From: Halalkalicoccus sp. NIPERK01
GTDB lineage: Archaea > Halobacteriota > Halobacteria > Halobacteriales > Halalkalicoccaceae
NCBI RefSeq assembly: GCF_030287405.1
Contig: NZ_JASVVV010000001.1
Location: 186,001 to 250,000 of the forward strand
Reading direction: 5' to 3'
Length of the DNA stretch: 64,000 nt
Shown here: positions 25,617 through 34,642 of the stretch, one piece after another
Layout of the letters: each line of letters starts with the position of its first letter
How positions within the stretch are numbered: position 1 is the first letter of the stretch
Translations under genes and position numbers: made by a program
The notes under the pieces: generated by a model
Told to the model about the DNA's origin: nothing
What the model saw: only the letters and a program-made list of their open reading frames with translations
The model's database searches: none

Positions 25617-26570
25617 ATGCAATCGTCGACCACCAGTTCCGCGGAGATAACGACCCCACCACCGCAGTACGACGACGTCTCCGTCGTCCTTCCGACGCTC
25701 GACGAGGCCGAAACCATCGGCTCGGTAGTCGATGGCTTTCGTGCGCAGGGGTTCTCCGAGGTCCTCGTCGTCGACGGCAACTCCGAGGACGCCACCAGAG
25801 AGATCGCCGCGATCCACGGCGCGCGCGTCGTCATCCAGTCGGGCGAGGGCAAGGGCCAGGCCGTCCGGGAAGCCCTCTCGCACGTCGACACCCCTTATGT
25901 CCTGATGGCCGACGGCGACGGCACCTACCGGCCCGAGGACGCCGACGCGATGCTCGAACCCCTCCGGTCGGGCGAGGCCGAACACGTCATCGGCGACCGC
26001 TTCGCGGACATGGCCGACGACGCGATGGGGCGGCTGAACCGCGCGGGCAACGGCCTGATCAACCGCGCGTTCGCCTACATCCACGGGCGTGATCTGGGGG
26101 ACATCCTGAGCGGCTATCGAGCATTTACCCGCGAATCAGCGGAGCGGATGGCGCTGGCCGAGGACGGATTCGGTATCGAGACCGAACTCGCAGTCGAGTG
26201 TATGCGCCGGAACGTTCCGACGGCGGTGGTGCCGATCCGCTACGAGCCACGCCCCGAGAGCTCCGACACCAACCTCCGGCCGTTTCGCGACGGGGGGCTC
26301 ATCGTCCTCACGCTCTACCGGCTCGCGCGCACCCACAACCCGCTGTTCTACTTCGGGAGCGTCGGCATCGCGTCGATGCTCCTGGGGGTCGCGGTCGCGG
26401 GCTGGGTCGGCTATCGGTGGGTCGTCCACAGCACCGGCCACGAGGTCATGGCGCTCGTCTCGGCCTCGGCCGTCCTCTTCGGGATGCAACTCGTGATGTT
26501 CGGCCTGCTCTCTGACCTGATCGTCACCCTCCACCGCGAACAGATGCGCCGGCTCGACGGGGAGCGATAA
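25617..26570 (+). CDS. aglJ: Dolichyl-phosphate glycosyltransferase AglJ
   Basis: A 317-residue GT2 enzyme that adds the first sugar of the N-glycan to dolichyl phosphate. DVSVVLPTLDEAETIGSVV (about residues 20-38) and VLMADGDGTYRPEDAD with DGD at 99-101 are the donor and metal sites; GNGLINRAFAYIHGRDLGDILSGYRAFTR (about 140-170) is typical of the DPM1/AglJ group. Two hydrophobic helices close the protein (about 243-268 and 278-304), as in AglJ. The first 18 residues are a Ser/Thr/Pro-rich extension. GC-rich codon use returns here, marking the right border of the exchanged glycan block. Confidence 0.9.
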   Translation: MQSSTTSSAEITTPPPQYDDVSVVLPTLDEAETIGSVVDGFRAQGFSEVLVVDGNSEDATREIAAIHGARVVIQSGEGKGQAVREALSHVDTPYVLMADGDGTYRPEDADAMLEPLRSGEAEHVIGDRFADMADDAMGRLNRAGNGLINRAFAYIHGRDLGDILSGYRAFTRESAERMALAEDGFGIETELAVECMRRNVPTAVVPIRYEPRPESSDTNLRPFRDGGLIVLTLYRLARTHNPLFYFGSVGIASMLLGVAVAGWVGYRWVVHSTGHEVMALVSASAVLFGMQLVMFGLLSDLIVTLHREQMRRLDGER

Positions 26571-26601
26571 CGGCTTTGGGCCGCGGTTCTCACGCCCTAA
26601 C

Positions 26602-26811
26602 GTGACCGAGTACACCACCGTCTCGATCCCGAAGGATCTCGCGGAACGCGTCGAGGAGACCATCGAGGGCACGAGCTTCCAGTCCACGAGCGACCTCGTG
26701 CGGTTCCTGCTTCGGAGCATCGTCATCCAGCACCAGAAACGGGGCGAACTGACCGAGGCGGAGTTCGAGGAGATCGCCGACCAGCTCCGCGATCTGGGCT
26801 ATCTCAAATAG
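26602..26811 (+). CDS. Small ribbon-helix-helix (CopG-like) protein
   Basis: A 69-residue protein starting at GTG (MTEYTTVSIPKDLAERVEET). The pattern of a strand (YTTVSIPKD) followed by two helices (LAERVEETIEG and STSDLVRFLLRSIVIQHQ) is that of the RHH DNA-binding fold, and a further short helix closes it (EFEEIADQLRDLGYLK). RHH proteins of this size act as dimeric repressors or as antitoxins; no toxin gene is adjacent. It starts 32 nt after aglJ. The stop codon abuts the stop of the convergent gene at 26812. Confidence 0.75.
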   Translation: MTEYTTVSIPKDLAERVEETIEGTSFQSTSDLVRFLLRSIVIQHQKRGELTEAEFEEIADQLRDLGYLK

Positions 26812-27246
26812 TCACAGCGTTTCGAGCGGCGGTTCGGCCTCGACGATCTCGAGGGGCTGGCGTGCCCCCCGCCGGTCGAAGGCGGCCAGTTCGTCGATCC
26901 CCCATGGCGGCACCGCGACGAGCATCGTCGCGTGCAGGTCGTCGGTGATCGCTACCGCCAGTCGCCCCTGTGGGTGCGAGACGAACCGCCCGTGCGTGCG
27001 CCCCGCCGGGGTGGAGAAGTCCATCCCGAAGACCGCGCTCACCGACCCGCCCGCGTCGGGGTGGTAGAAGTGCGTGAAGATCGGCGTCTCGGGCGGACAG
27101 CCGAGGTCGACCTCGAACTCGCGGGCGGGCGTCGTGCCGAGGCCCGTGCTGAAGGACTCGGGTTCGGCCTCCTCGGCGAACCCCAGGAGGGCCGTCGCCA
27201 GTCCGCGCGTGATGTGGACCACTCGCTCCCCGTACGCGTCCAACAA
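26812..27246 (-). CDS. Conserved hypothetical protein
   Basis: A 144-residue acidic protein without signal peptide or membrane segment. It begins MLDAYGERVVHITRGLATALLGFAEEA and has a central GGSVSAVFGMDFSTPAGRTHGRFVSHPQG segment with several histidines; this is not a JAMM or other metalloprotease signature that I can confirm. It lies 18 nt downstream of the metallo-beta-lactamase-like gene on the same strand, so both are probably one transcript. Function not recognised. Confidence 0.65.
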   Translation of the reverse strand: MLDAYGERVVHITRGLATALLGFAEEAEPESFSTGLGTTPAREFEVDLGCPPETPIFTHFYHPDAGGSVSAVFGMDFSTPAGRTHGRFVSHPQGRLAVAITDDLHATMLVAVPPWGIDELAAFDRRGARQPLEIVEAEPPLETL

Positions 27247-27264
27247 ATATAACTATTCTGCCAG

Positions 27265-27945
27265 TTACAGCGGGAGGAACGTCTTGAGGCTCTTCGCGTA
27301 CAGCCGAGGGGTGTTTCGTCGCGACCCCGAGAGCGCCTCCCGGAGCGCCTCCGGCGCCTCGTCCGTAACCGCCTCCCCGTGGCCGACGAGGATCCGCTCG
27401 GGGACGAACCCCCGAAGCGCGGTCGGCGGGAACAGCCTCCGGGCGGGGTGGACCCCGAGGCGCTCGCCCGGCGCGCGGAAGAACCCGGCGGTCCCGACGC
27501 TCTCGGCGACCACGAGGGTCCCGTTCTCGTCGTCGTACAGTCCGACCTCGGTCCAGAGGGGCGTATCGAGGACCGTGAAGGCCCGATAGCCGGTCCCGGG
27601 GAGCGTCTTCGAGAACGTCTCGACGGGCGCGTCGATCTCCCGTCGGGCGTCGGCGAGCGCCTCCGGGACGTACACCGACGCGCCGTGTCGGGCCGCGATG
27701 GCGGCGGCGTCGCGCGTGTGGCGATCGAGCAACACGACGACGCCCGCGAGGTCGCCCTCCTCGGCGATCCAGTCGTCCAGATCGGGCGTATCGACCGGGT
27801 CGACCAGCCAGACCTCCCCGCCGGAGACGAGCGCGTGGCTCGCGCGTTGCATCTCCTCGTCGGGGAAGGCGATCCAGCCGAACCCGCCCTCGAAACGGTC
27901 GATCCGGCGTGCGTCGCCCGCCTCGCCGCCTCGTTTCATCGGCAT
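27265..27945 (-). CDS. Metallo-beta-lactamase-fold-like protein with altered metal motif
   Basis: A 226-residue protein. The strand order ALVSGGEVWLVDPVDTPDLDDWI, then VVVLLDRHTRDAAAIAARHGASVYVP, and a final RILVGHGEAVTDEAPEALREAL follows the metallo-beta-lactamase fold. The usual HxHxDH loop reads LDRHTRDAA here, keeping only one His and one Asp, so metal binding and hydrolase activity are doubtful. The family is common in haloarchaea without a known role. The start codon used is the ATG at 27945; one two codons later is equally possible. Likely co-transcribed with the gene at 26812. Confidence 0.65.
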   Translation of the reverse strand: MPMKRGGEAGDARRIDRFEGGFGWIAFPDEEMQRASHALVSGGEVWLVDPVDTPDLDDWIAEEGDLAGVVVLLDRHTRDAAAIAARHGASVYVPEALADARREIDAPVETFSKTLPGTGYRAFTVLDTPLWTEVGLYDDENGTLVVAESVGTAGFFRAPGERLGVHPARRLFPPTALRGFVPERILVGHGEAVTDEAPEALREALSGSRRNTPRLYAKSLKTFLPL

Positions 27946-27978
27946 GGGCGAGGGTAGGGGCTACGGACGCATATATCC

Positions 27979-28845
27979 TCAGTCGGCCGATCGATCGGTC
28001 GGCGTCCGGATCGGGTCCGAGCGGTCCCGGTAGGTCTCGAAGACCCGCTCGGCCCAGCCGCGGGCGATCGCGGACTCCGAGTCGACGAACACGCGCATCG
28101 TACCGGTCTCCTCGTCGTAGCCCGCGACGCCGACGCGGTCGTCGAAGATGGCGAGTCCGTACGGGAGCGCCTCGCGCGTTCGAAGCGTCAGATACCCCTC
28201 GTCGATGGCTTCGCGGAGGCGCTCGGGGTCCCGATCGAGGAGGCGTTCGACGGCGCTCGGGAGGTAGATGAGTTCTACCTCCGTGCCGTCGAAGAGGTGT
28301 TCGTACGCGTCCTCGAGCCCCGGGGGGAACACGTGGGTCGTGTTGAACCCGCGGAAGCCGTCGCTCCCCCGGAGGAGGTGGACGAATCGCGAGAGCGGCG
28401 CGTGGGGGTCCTCGGGCGTCGCGGTGGTCACGGTTCCGTCCGCGAACGGCGCGACGACGAACTCCCGGTGGGCCTCACAGATCGACTCGAGCAGCGGGGC
28501 GAGCACCGTCGCCGCCCTGAGGTCGCGTTCGAGGTGGAAGACGGCGTCCGCGTACGCCTCGCCCTTTCCCGTCAGAACGAACCGGTTGTCGACGCGGTTC
28601 GCGAGATCGCGCTCCCGTAGCCACCGCGTGAACCGGTGGCTCGTCGCCCGGGAGACGCCCAATCGAGCCTGGAGGTCGGGCCGGTCGAGGGGGCCGTCGA
28701 CCAGCGCTTCGAGGAGGTCGCGGTGGCGAACGACGTCGAGGAGTTCGTCGGTGTCCATCCGCGATCCGAGTTCGTGCGCCGCGACCGGATTGGCGTCCAA
28801 CTCGCGGGTGGTCTCCAGTATCTCGTCGAGTACGGTGTCTGGCAT
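27979..28845 (-). CDS. Haloarchaeal winged-helix regulator with FilR1-like sensor domain
   Basis: A 288-residue transcription regulator. Residues 40-95 form a winged helix (LLEALVDGPLDRPDLQARLGVSRATSHRFTRWLRERDLA). The rest is the mixed alpha/beta domain seen in methanogenesis regulator FilR1-like (DUF1724) proteins, with FNTTHVFPPG and YGLAIFDDRVGVAGYDEETGTMRVFVDSESAIARGWAE-type text at its end. Ligand unknown. I chose the ATG at 28845 (MPDTVLDEI) three codons inside the longest frame. It is divergent from the MFS transporter at 28987 and may control it; the 140-bp region between contains GGTGAGATACCGC-like short repeats but no clear operator. Confidence 0.8.
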   Translation of the reverse strand: MPDTVLDEILETTRELDANPVAAHELGSRMDTDELLDVVRHRDLLEALVDGPLDRPDLQARLGVSRATSHRFTRWLRERDLANRVDNRFVLTGKGEAYADAVFHLERDLRAATVLAPLLESICEAHREFVVAPFADGTVTTATPEDPHAPLSRFVHLLRGSDGFRGFNTTHVFPPGLEDAYEHLFDGTEVELIYLPSAVERLLDRDPERLREAIDEGYLTLRTREALPYGLAIFDDRVGVAGYDEETGTMRVFVDSESAIARGWAERVFETYRDRSDPIRTPTDRSAD

Positions 28846-28986
28846 GCGGATCACGTCGCCGCCGACCGACTACCGAACGTTGGCGTGTCACGGTATTAGC
28901 CCTGTCGCAGGCGGTGAGATACCGCTCCGGCGGAGATATCAGTTTCGAGGAATGACTATACGGCCCGTGGCGTCCTCCGTTCGAAC

Positions 28987-30213
28987 ATGGATGGAACGAC
29001 CAAAATCGAGGTACAGACCGACGAACCGGCCGTCCCGTGGCGCTCGCGGACGGTCCAGATCGTGCTGACGAGCACGGCGCTCGCGCCGCTGGGCGTGCCC
29101 CTCATCAGCCCCGCGCTCCCGGTGTTCCGGGACGTGTTCGGGATCTCCGACGCACAGGCGAGCCTCCTCGTGAGCACGTACTTCGTCGTGGGAATCGTCC
29201 TCTCGCCGTTCATCGGCCTCCTCGCCGATCGGATCGGCCGCAAGCGGGTGCTCGTCGCTGGGCTGGCGACGTTCGGGGTGCTGGGCGGCGCGATGGCGCT
29301 CGCGCCGAGCTTCGAGGCCCTGCTCGCGCTCCGTGTCGCCCAGGGGACCGCCGCCGCGGCGATCTTCATCACCACGGTCACGCTGGTCGGCGACACGTTC
29401 GACGGCGCCCAGCGCAACGCCGTCCTCGGCGTCAACGTCGCCGTCCTCTCGGCCACCGCCGCCCTGTTCCCGGTGCTCGGCGGGATGCTCGTCGGTATCG
29501 CGTGGAACGCCCCGTTTCTCGCGTACCTCGCGGCGCTTCCGGTCGCCGCGTTCGCACAGGTCGCGCTCGACGAACCCGACCGCCCCGCGGGCGGACGCGG
29601 AACGGCGTACCTCGTGGACGCCGCGCGGACGGTCCTCACGCCCCCGCTCGTGGCGCTGTTCGCCGTCGCGTTCGTGACGGAGTTCCTCGCGTTCGGCGTG
29701 ATCTTCACCGCGCTGCCGTTCCTGCTGGCGACGGCGCTGACGCCGGTGCTGATCGGCGCGGTGATCCTGGCGGGGGAGGCGTCGTCGATGGTCGTCGCGA
29801 CCGCGAGCGGGCGGCTGGCACGCCTCCTCTCGAACGAGTGGCTGATCGCGCTCGGGTTCGCCTGCTACGCGGTCGGCTTCGCGGCCGCGTGGATCGCACC
29901 CGGGACGCCGGCGATGCTCGGCGCGGTTCTGGTCATCGGCGCGGGCGTCGGCCTGTTGATGCCGGTCGTCGACGCCGCCGTGAGCGACCGGGTCGACACC
30001 GAGTACCTCGCCGGCGCGATGAGCCTCCGCAACAGCACCACGTTCCTCGGACGGACCGCCGGCCCGATCGCGTTCGCCGGTCTGGCGATCTCGGTCGGGT
30101 ACGGGTACGACTCGCTCCTGCTCGCGTCCAGCCTCGTCGCGGTCCTCGCGGCCCTGATCGCCGCGGGCGTGGGGAACGTCCGCCTCGTTCGCGTGGTCGC
30201 CGACCGTGCCTGA
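28987..30213 (+). CDS. Major facilitator superfamily transporter
   Basis: A 408-residue membrane protein with 12 predicted helices. The loop between helices 2 and 3 has GLLADRIGRKRVLVAG, MFS motif A, and the first helix contains PLISPALPVFRDVFGISDAQASLL, the pattern of DHA1-type drug exporters. Full length. The substrate cannot be read from sequence. A divergent winged-helix regulator (27979-28845) suggests ligand-induced expression of an efflux pump. Its TGA stop is fused to the palindromic element at 30213. Confidence 0.88.
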   Translation: MDGTTKIEVQTDEPAVPWRSRTVQIVLTSTALAPLGVPLISPALPVFRDVFGISDAQASLLVSTYFVVGIVLSPFIGLLADRIGRKRVLVAGLATFGVLGGAMALAPSFEALLALRVAQGTAAAAIFITTVTLVGDTFDGAQRNAVLGVNVAVLSATAALFPVLGGMLVGIAWNAPFLAYLAALPVAAFAQVALDEPDRPAGGRGTAYLVDAARTVLTPPLVALFAVAFVTEFLAFGVIFTALPFLLATALTPVLIGAVILAGEASSMVVATASGRLARLLSNEWLIALGFACYAVGFAAAWIAPGTPAMLGAVLVIGAGVGLLMPVVDAAVSDRVDTEYLAGAMSLRNSTTFLGRTAGPIAFAGLAISVGYGYDSLLLASSLVAVLAALIAAGVGNVRLVRVVADRA

Positions 30214-30322
30214 TACTGTCAGCCGTGGGACGATCACCGTCGGTGGCACGATTCGACAGACAGTAGCCCGATTCGTTCCCGCCCCGATCGTCTCGGATCC
30301 ACGTACCTATGACCGACAGTAG
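30213..30322. repeat. Inverted repeat with ATACTGTC arms (stop-codon palindrome, copy 2)
   Basis: The last base of the MFS stop codon starts the arm ATACTGTCAGCCGT (30213-30226). The opposite arm ATGACCGACAGTAG lies at 30309-30322; the two are reverse complements at 10 of 14 positions. An extra inner arm GACAGACAGTAG is at 30255-30266. Same architecture as the elements at 4844 and 56145. Confidence 0.6.
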
Positions 30323-30512
30323 GAGGCCGGACGGTACGCGATCCGAACCGGCCGCCGTCCGCGGGCGATTCGCGTCGGAAGGGTGGTTTACCGGTTCGCG
30401 TCGCTCGATCCGTCGCCGTTCGATCCGGACCTCCGGTACGGGACGACCGCTATTCCGGCGCTTCTGCTCCGTCTTGTTCACGATTTATGCCGATCCGCGT
30501 GCATTCTCGGCC

Positions 30513-31187
30513 ATGCTCGACTCCCTTCGGTGGCTCGCCCTCGAGGTCAAGTACCTCGATCGCGCCCGTGACTTCTACACGACCCGTCTCGACCTGCCCG
30601 TCGAACGCGAGAGCGACACCGAGGTCGCCCTCGGGGCAGGTGAGACGGAGTTGATCCTGCGCCGACCCACGCGCGTCCCGCGCGGCGGCCTGCACACCCA
30701 CTACGCCTTCTCCGCGCCGGCCGAGGAGTACGACGGGTGGTGGGACCGCCTCGAGGACCTCGATCCCGACGAACACGTCTTCGGCTCCTCGCGCTCGCTG
30801 TACGTCGACGACCCCGACGACCACTGCGTCGAGATCGGTGAGGTCGGCGGGGGCTCGGGAATCACCGGGATCTTCGAGGTGGTACTGGAGGTCGCGGACC
30901 TCGATCGCGCCGAGGACTTCTACGCCGACCTCGGCTTCGAGGCCACGGACCGGGGGAGCGACCGTCGGCGGATTCGTCTCGCGGGACCGATGGACCTCGA
31001 ACTCTGGGAGCCCCAACTAGGCCTCGCGGACGCCCGCGGCGGCGTCCACGTCGATCTGGGCTTCGGGACCCCTGACCCGGAGGGGGCCGCCGATAGGGTC
31101 GCTGACCGCGCCTGCGCGGTCGAGTCGCTCGAGGACGGCGTGCGAGTCCTCGATCCCGACGGCCACTATCTGACGTTCGAGGGATAG
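30513..31187 (+). CDS. VOC (glyoxalase/bleomycin resistance) family protein, two-domain
   Basis: A 224-residue protein made of two tandem vicinal-oxygen-chelate modules. Each begins with a strand and the YLDRARDFYT / DLDRAEDFYA helix (about residues 14 and 129), and each ends with a DPDDHCVEIGE / DPDGHYLTFEG strand carrying the C-terminal metal-ligand position. VOC proteins include dioxygenases, glyoxalases and antibiotic-binding proteins. The specific reaction is not apparent. The frame is open further upstream, but the sequence before the ATG at 30513 does not look like protein. Confidence 0.82.
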   Translation: MLDSLRWLALEVKYLDRARDFYTTRLDLPVERESDTEVALGAGETELILRRPTRVPRGGLHTHYAFSAPAEEYDGWWDRLEDLDPDEHVFGSSRSLYVDDPDDHCVEIGEVGGGSGITGIFEVVLEVADLDRAEDFYADLGFEATDRGSDRRRIRLAGPMDLELWEPQLGLADARGGVHVDLGFGTPDPEGAADRVADRACAVESLEDGVRVLDPDGHYLTFEG

Positions 31188-31223
31188 TGGTGCGGGATCG
31201 GCTCCATCGAAGTCTGATACGAG

Positions 31224-31568
31224 TCATCCCGGTGCCCGGAACGTTTTGAGCCGGAACCGGAGGATGACCGGTTCGAGAACGTCCTCCTCACCGGACCACG
31301 TTATCGTGACCTCGGTGAGTCGGTAGGACGGCCCGACGGGGACTTTCCGGGCCGAGAGGTGAGCTTGCCATCCGTCACCTTCGACGTCGTTCTCGCCGAC
31401 GCGCTCGCCGCCGAGGGCTTCGAGATACCCCACGGACTGTTCGAGCGTCACACCGCGGAACTGCCGGGTCTCGCGTAGAACCCTGCCTTCGACCGAGCGT
31501 TCTATTGGTGGCAACGCGTACAGCCCCGCTTTCAGGTGTCGCAGTCCTGGATCGAGTTCCGATGACAT
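31224..31568 (-). CDS. Conserved hypothetical protein
   Basis: A 114-residue soluble protein, starting MSSELDPGLRHLKAGLYALPP. An internal stretch FRGVTLEQSVGYLEALGGERVGENDVEGDGWQAHLSAR resembles a small alpha/beta domain with a closing strand pair (LTEVTITWSG and VILRFRLKTF). No cysteines, signal or membrane segment. I do not recognise the family. It stands alone between the VOC gene and the frameshifted transporter. Confidence 0.65.
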   Translation of the reverse strand: MSSELDPGLRHLKAGLYALPPIERSVEGRVLRETRQFRGVTLEQSVGYLEALGGERVGENDVEGDGWQAHLSARKVPVGPSYRLTEVTITWSGEEDVLEPVILRFRLKTFRAPG

Positions 31569-31642
31569 GTATGGCCATCCAATAGTTGTATTTCTAATGG
31601 GATAACTATGCTCCGGATTCCCACATTTGAGGACGACTCCGG

Positions 31643-32973
31643 ATGCCGGTAGCTACGTTTCGAAATAGCTATCTCGCGGCCCTCGGGAGGTCCGGTGTGA
31701 ACCACGACCGGTTGCAGTTTCTCACCCTCTACACCACGCGATTCGCCGAGGGGTTCGGGTTCATCACGCTGATCACGCTGCTGCCGTACTACATCAACGA
31801 ACTCGACCCCTCCGCGACGACCGTCCTCGGCGTGACCGTCGGCGCCGGCTTCGTCATCGGGATGTACACCAGCGGCTTCACGCTCGCCCAGACCGTCGCC
31901 GTGGTGCCGATCGCGTGGGCCGGCGACCGCTTCGACAAACGGCTGGTCCTGCTGGTCTCGCTCGGGGTCGGGATCGTCGCCTACGCCCTGTTCCCGCTGG
32001 TCGATTCGAGCGCCTCGTTCGTCCTCGCACGCGGGCTTCAGGGGATCGCGGTCACCGGCGCGGCGCTGATGAGCCTCTCGCTGGTCGGCCAGATCGCCAC
32101 CGCCGGAACCCGGGCGAACTACATCGGGAAGGCGAACGCCGCCAGTTTCGCCGCCTCCATTCTGGGAAGCCTCTCGGCGGGCGCGCTCTACGAGGCGTTC
32201 GGCTTCACCCCCGTCTTCGCGATCATCGTCGTCCTCACCACGGTAGCCTGGTTCGGCGGGTTTCGCTACCTGAACCCCGACGAGACCCGCGTTCCGGGCT
32301 TTCCATTCACCGACCTCGCGCTCAATCGCCGGATCCTCACCGTGACCTCCTTCCGGATGCAGTACGCCTTCGCCGTCACGCTCGTGCGCACGTGGGTGCC
32401 GATCTACGCCGGCGTGACCGCCGCACAGGGCGGGCTGGCATACGGCGCGCTCGCGGTCAGCCTCACCGTCGTCGCCGAGAAGTTCACCAACATGCTGTGT
32501 CAGCCCTTCACCGGCCGGCTCTCGGACTCGTACGGCCGGGCCGCGTTCGTCTTCGTCGGCGGCGGTCTATATGGGATAATCGCTCTCGCGGTCCCCTTCT
32601 CGCCCGCGATCGGCGCGACCCTCTCCCTCCCTGGAAGCTACCCCCTCGTCGGCGCGTCTCGCCGGCGTTCCTCCCGCTACTCGCGCTCTCGGGGCTGCTC
32701 GGGGTCGTCGACAGCCTCCGCGAACCCGCGAGCATGGCGCTGTTCGCCGACGAGGGGTCCAGCGAGGGCGGGGTCGCCTCCAGTTTCGGCCTCCGCGAAC
32801 TCGTCTGGCGCCCCGGCAGCGTGATCGCGCCGCTTCTCGGAGGGTGGCTCATGACCGCCGTCGGCATGGCGTCGGTGTTCTACGTCGGCGGCGCGTTCGC
32901 CATCACGGGCGTGCTCACCATGCTCGCCGTCCTCCTGCACGATCACGGGGCCGGCGCGCTCGCCGAGTGGTGA
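31643..32973 (+). pseudogene. MFS transporter, disrupted by a single-base frameshift
   Basis: The frame from ATG 31643 encodes a clear MFS protein (motif A at AWAGDRFDKRLVLL, about residue 92) through ten helices to about 32640 (GATLSLPGSYPLVG). There it leaves the family pattern and continues with Arg/Ser-rich text to 32824. The missing end (PAFLPLLALSGLLGVVDSLREP, then a last helix pair up to HDHGAGALAEW) is intact in the frame one base earlier, ending TGA at 32971-32973. One base has therefore been lost between about 32640 and 32670, in GC-rich sequence. It is either a recent mutation that removes the last two helices or a sequencing error. Confidence 0.75.
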
Positions 32974-32991
32974 GTCCCGGCGAGCGCGCCG

Positions 32992-34167
32992 TCAGTCGTC
33001 CGCGACCGGCGTGTCGGCCTCGATCCGCCCCGCCTCGTAGCCCTCGGCTTCGAGGACGGCACCGAGCGCCGACAGCAGGTGGCTGACGTTCTTCTCCCGT
33101 GCGGAGTGGCCCATACAGCCGATCCGCCAGATCTCGCCGGCCAGATCGCCCAGGCCGGCGGCGATCTCGACGTCGTACTCGACGAGCAGGCGCTCGATCA
33201 CCGCGCCGTCGTCGACGGTCTCGGGCACCCGGACGGCAGTGAGACTCGGCAGCCAGCACGCCTCGTCGGCGTTCGTCGCGAGCCCCATCCCCCGGAGGCC
33301 CGCCCTCAGCGCGCCCGCGACCTCGCGGTGGCGGTCCCACCGCGCCTCGATCCCCTCCTCGCCCACGAGCCTGAGCGCCTCGCGCAGCGCGTAGACGTTC
33401 GTGATCGGGGCGGTGTGGTGATACGCCCGCCGTTCGCCCCAGTACCCCTCCAGCAGCGAGAGATCGAGGTACCACGACCGCGGTTCGTCCTCCCGACCGA
33501 GCACCTTCGCCATCGCCCGGTCGTTGAGCGTCAGCGGGCTCGCGCCGGGCGGGCAGGAGAGACACTTCTGGGAGCCCGAATAGGCGACGTCGATCCCCCA
33601 CTCGTCGACCCGGAGTTCGACCCCGCCGAGCGTGGTGACGGCGTCGACGATCACGAGCGCGTCGTTCGCGTGGGCGATGTCGGTCAGTCGCGCGACGTCG
33701 GGCTGGCGCACGCCCGTCGAGGTCTCGCCGTGGACGAACGCGAAGACCGCGGGGGAGTGCTCGGCGAACGCCCGCTCGACGTCGGCGGGATCGAGCGGCC
33801 GGCCCCACGGCGCGCTCACACGGACGACGTCGCCGCCGGCACGCTCGGCCATGCTCGCCATCCGCGCGCCGAAGTAGCCGTTGTCGGGCACGAGGACGGT
33901 CTCGCCGGGTTCGACGAGGTTCGAGAAGGCGGCCTCCATCGCCGCCGATCCCGTTCCGGAGACGGGAAGGGTCCACTCGTTGTCGGTCCGAAACGTGTAC
34001 CGAAGGAGGGCCTGGGTCTCGTCCATGATCTCGAGAAACGAGGGGTCGAGGTGCCCGACGAGCGGCGTGCTCATCGCGCGCAGGACGCGGGGGTGGACGT
34101 CGCTGGGGCCGGGCCCCATCAGCGTTCGGTCGGGCACCGTGAGTTCCGGGACGGCGGGTCGCTCCAT
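32992..34167 (-). CDS. Alanine-glyoxylate / serine-pyruvate aminotransferase family protein
   Basis: A 391-residue class V PLP enzyme. TLMGPGPSDVHPRVLRAMSTPLVGHLDP near the start is the family signature; GTGSAAMEAAFSNL (about residue 70) binds the cofactor phosphate. VIVDAVTTLGGVEL has the PLP-ring aspartate, and SGSQKCLSCPPG (about 190) contains the Schiff-base lysine. It transfers amino groups between alanine or serine and glyoxylate/pyruvate. The start at 34167 (MERPAVPEL) is nine codons inside the longest frame and matches the usual N-terminus. It converges on the frameshifted MFS gene and is not part of a visible operon. Confidence 0.92.
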   Translation of the reverse strand: MERPAVPELTVPDRTLMGPGPSDVHPRVLRAMSTPLVGHLDPSFLEIMDETQALLRYTFRTDNEWTLPVSGTGSAAMEAAFSNLVEPGETVLVPDNGYFGARMASMAERAGGDVVRVSAPWGRPLDPADVERAFAEHSPAVFAFVHGETSTGVRQPDVARLTDIAHANDALVIVDAVTTLGGVELRVDEWGIDVAYSGSQKCLSCPPGASPLTLNDRAMAKVLGREDEPRSWYLDLSLLEGYWGERRAYHHTAPITNVYALREALRLVGEEGIEARWDRHREVAGALRAGLRGMGLATNADEACWLPSLTAVRVPETVDDGAVIERLLVEYDVEIAAGLGDLAGEIWRIGCMGHSAREKNVSHLLSALGAVLEAEGYEAGRIEADTPVADD

Positions 34168-34228
34168 GGCCCGTCGGAGGCGACGGGCCTCCAAAAGTAT
34201 CCTCGGCTTAGCGGCGGTTCACGTCGCC

Positions 34229-34522
34229 TTAGAGGCGGTCGGTGTCGACCGTCACGCCCTCGGGAGTGACGACGAGGAACTCCCGGAAGTGGACGAGTTC
34301 GCCGCCCGATTCGCTGATCTCGCGGGCGAACCCGCTCGCCAGTTCGTTCAGGTCGCCGTCGACCGCCAGCACGAGCACCTCGCCCCGTTCGGTCGCGGCG
34401 ATCCACTCCTCGGGGGGCGTGGTGCCGTCGAGCACGCCCAGCGTGATCGTCGTCTCCTCCTCGTCGTCCCCGTCGTCGATGTGTTCCTCGACCGATCTGA
34501 GGTCGAGGTTGAAGTCGGCCAT
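34229..34522 (-). CDS. Conserved haloarchaeal hypothetical protein
   Basis: A 97-residue acidic protein with an N-terminal MADFNLDLRSVEEHIDDGDDEEE stretch, then a compact alternation of strands and helices (TITLGVLDGTTPPEEWIAAT, VLVLAVDGDLNELASGFAREI, FREFLVVTPEGVTVDTDRL). It resembles a widespread haloarchaeal family of unknown function (possibly DUF5779; I cannot verify this). No transmembrane or signal sequence. Single gene between the aminotransferase and the ferritin-like gene, same strand. Confidence 0.72.
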   Translation of the reverse strand: MADFNLDLRSVEEHIDDGDDEEETTITLGVLDGTTPPEEWIAATERGEVLVLAVDGDLNELASGFAREISESGGELVHFREFLVVTPEGVTVDTDRL

Positions 34523-34572
34523 ACACGGGGCTGGTTCCCGCTCGCAAAAAACCTAGCGTCGCCCGGTGCTCG

Positions 34573-34642
34573 TACCGTCGGACTTGTGTGACGATCCCCC
34601 CCGCCTCGTAGCGGGGAAGATCTGTAAGTACAGCCGACGGTA
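34573..34642. repeat. Inverted repeat with TACCGTCGG arms (stop-codon palindrome, copy 3)
   Basis: TACCGTCGG (34573-34581) and CCGACGGTA (34634-34642) are perfect reverse complements 52 nt apart. Read on the reverse strand, the element begins inside TGATACCGTCGG, where TGA is the stop of the ferritin-like gene. The inner part holds a CCCCGC...GCGGGG hairpin (about 34598-34616). Same placement as copies 1, 2 and 4. Confidence 0.6.
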
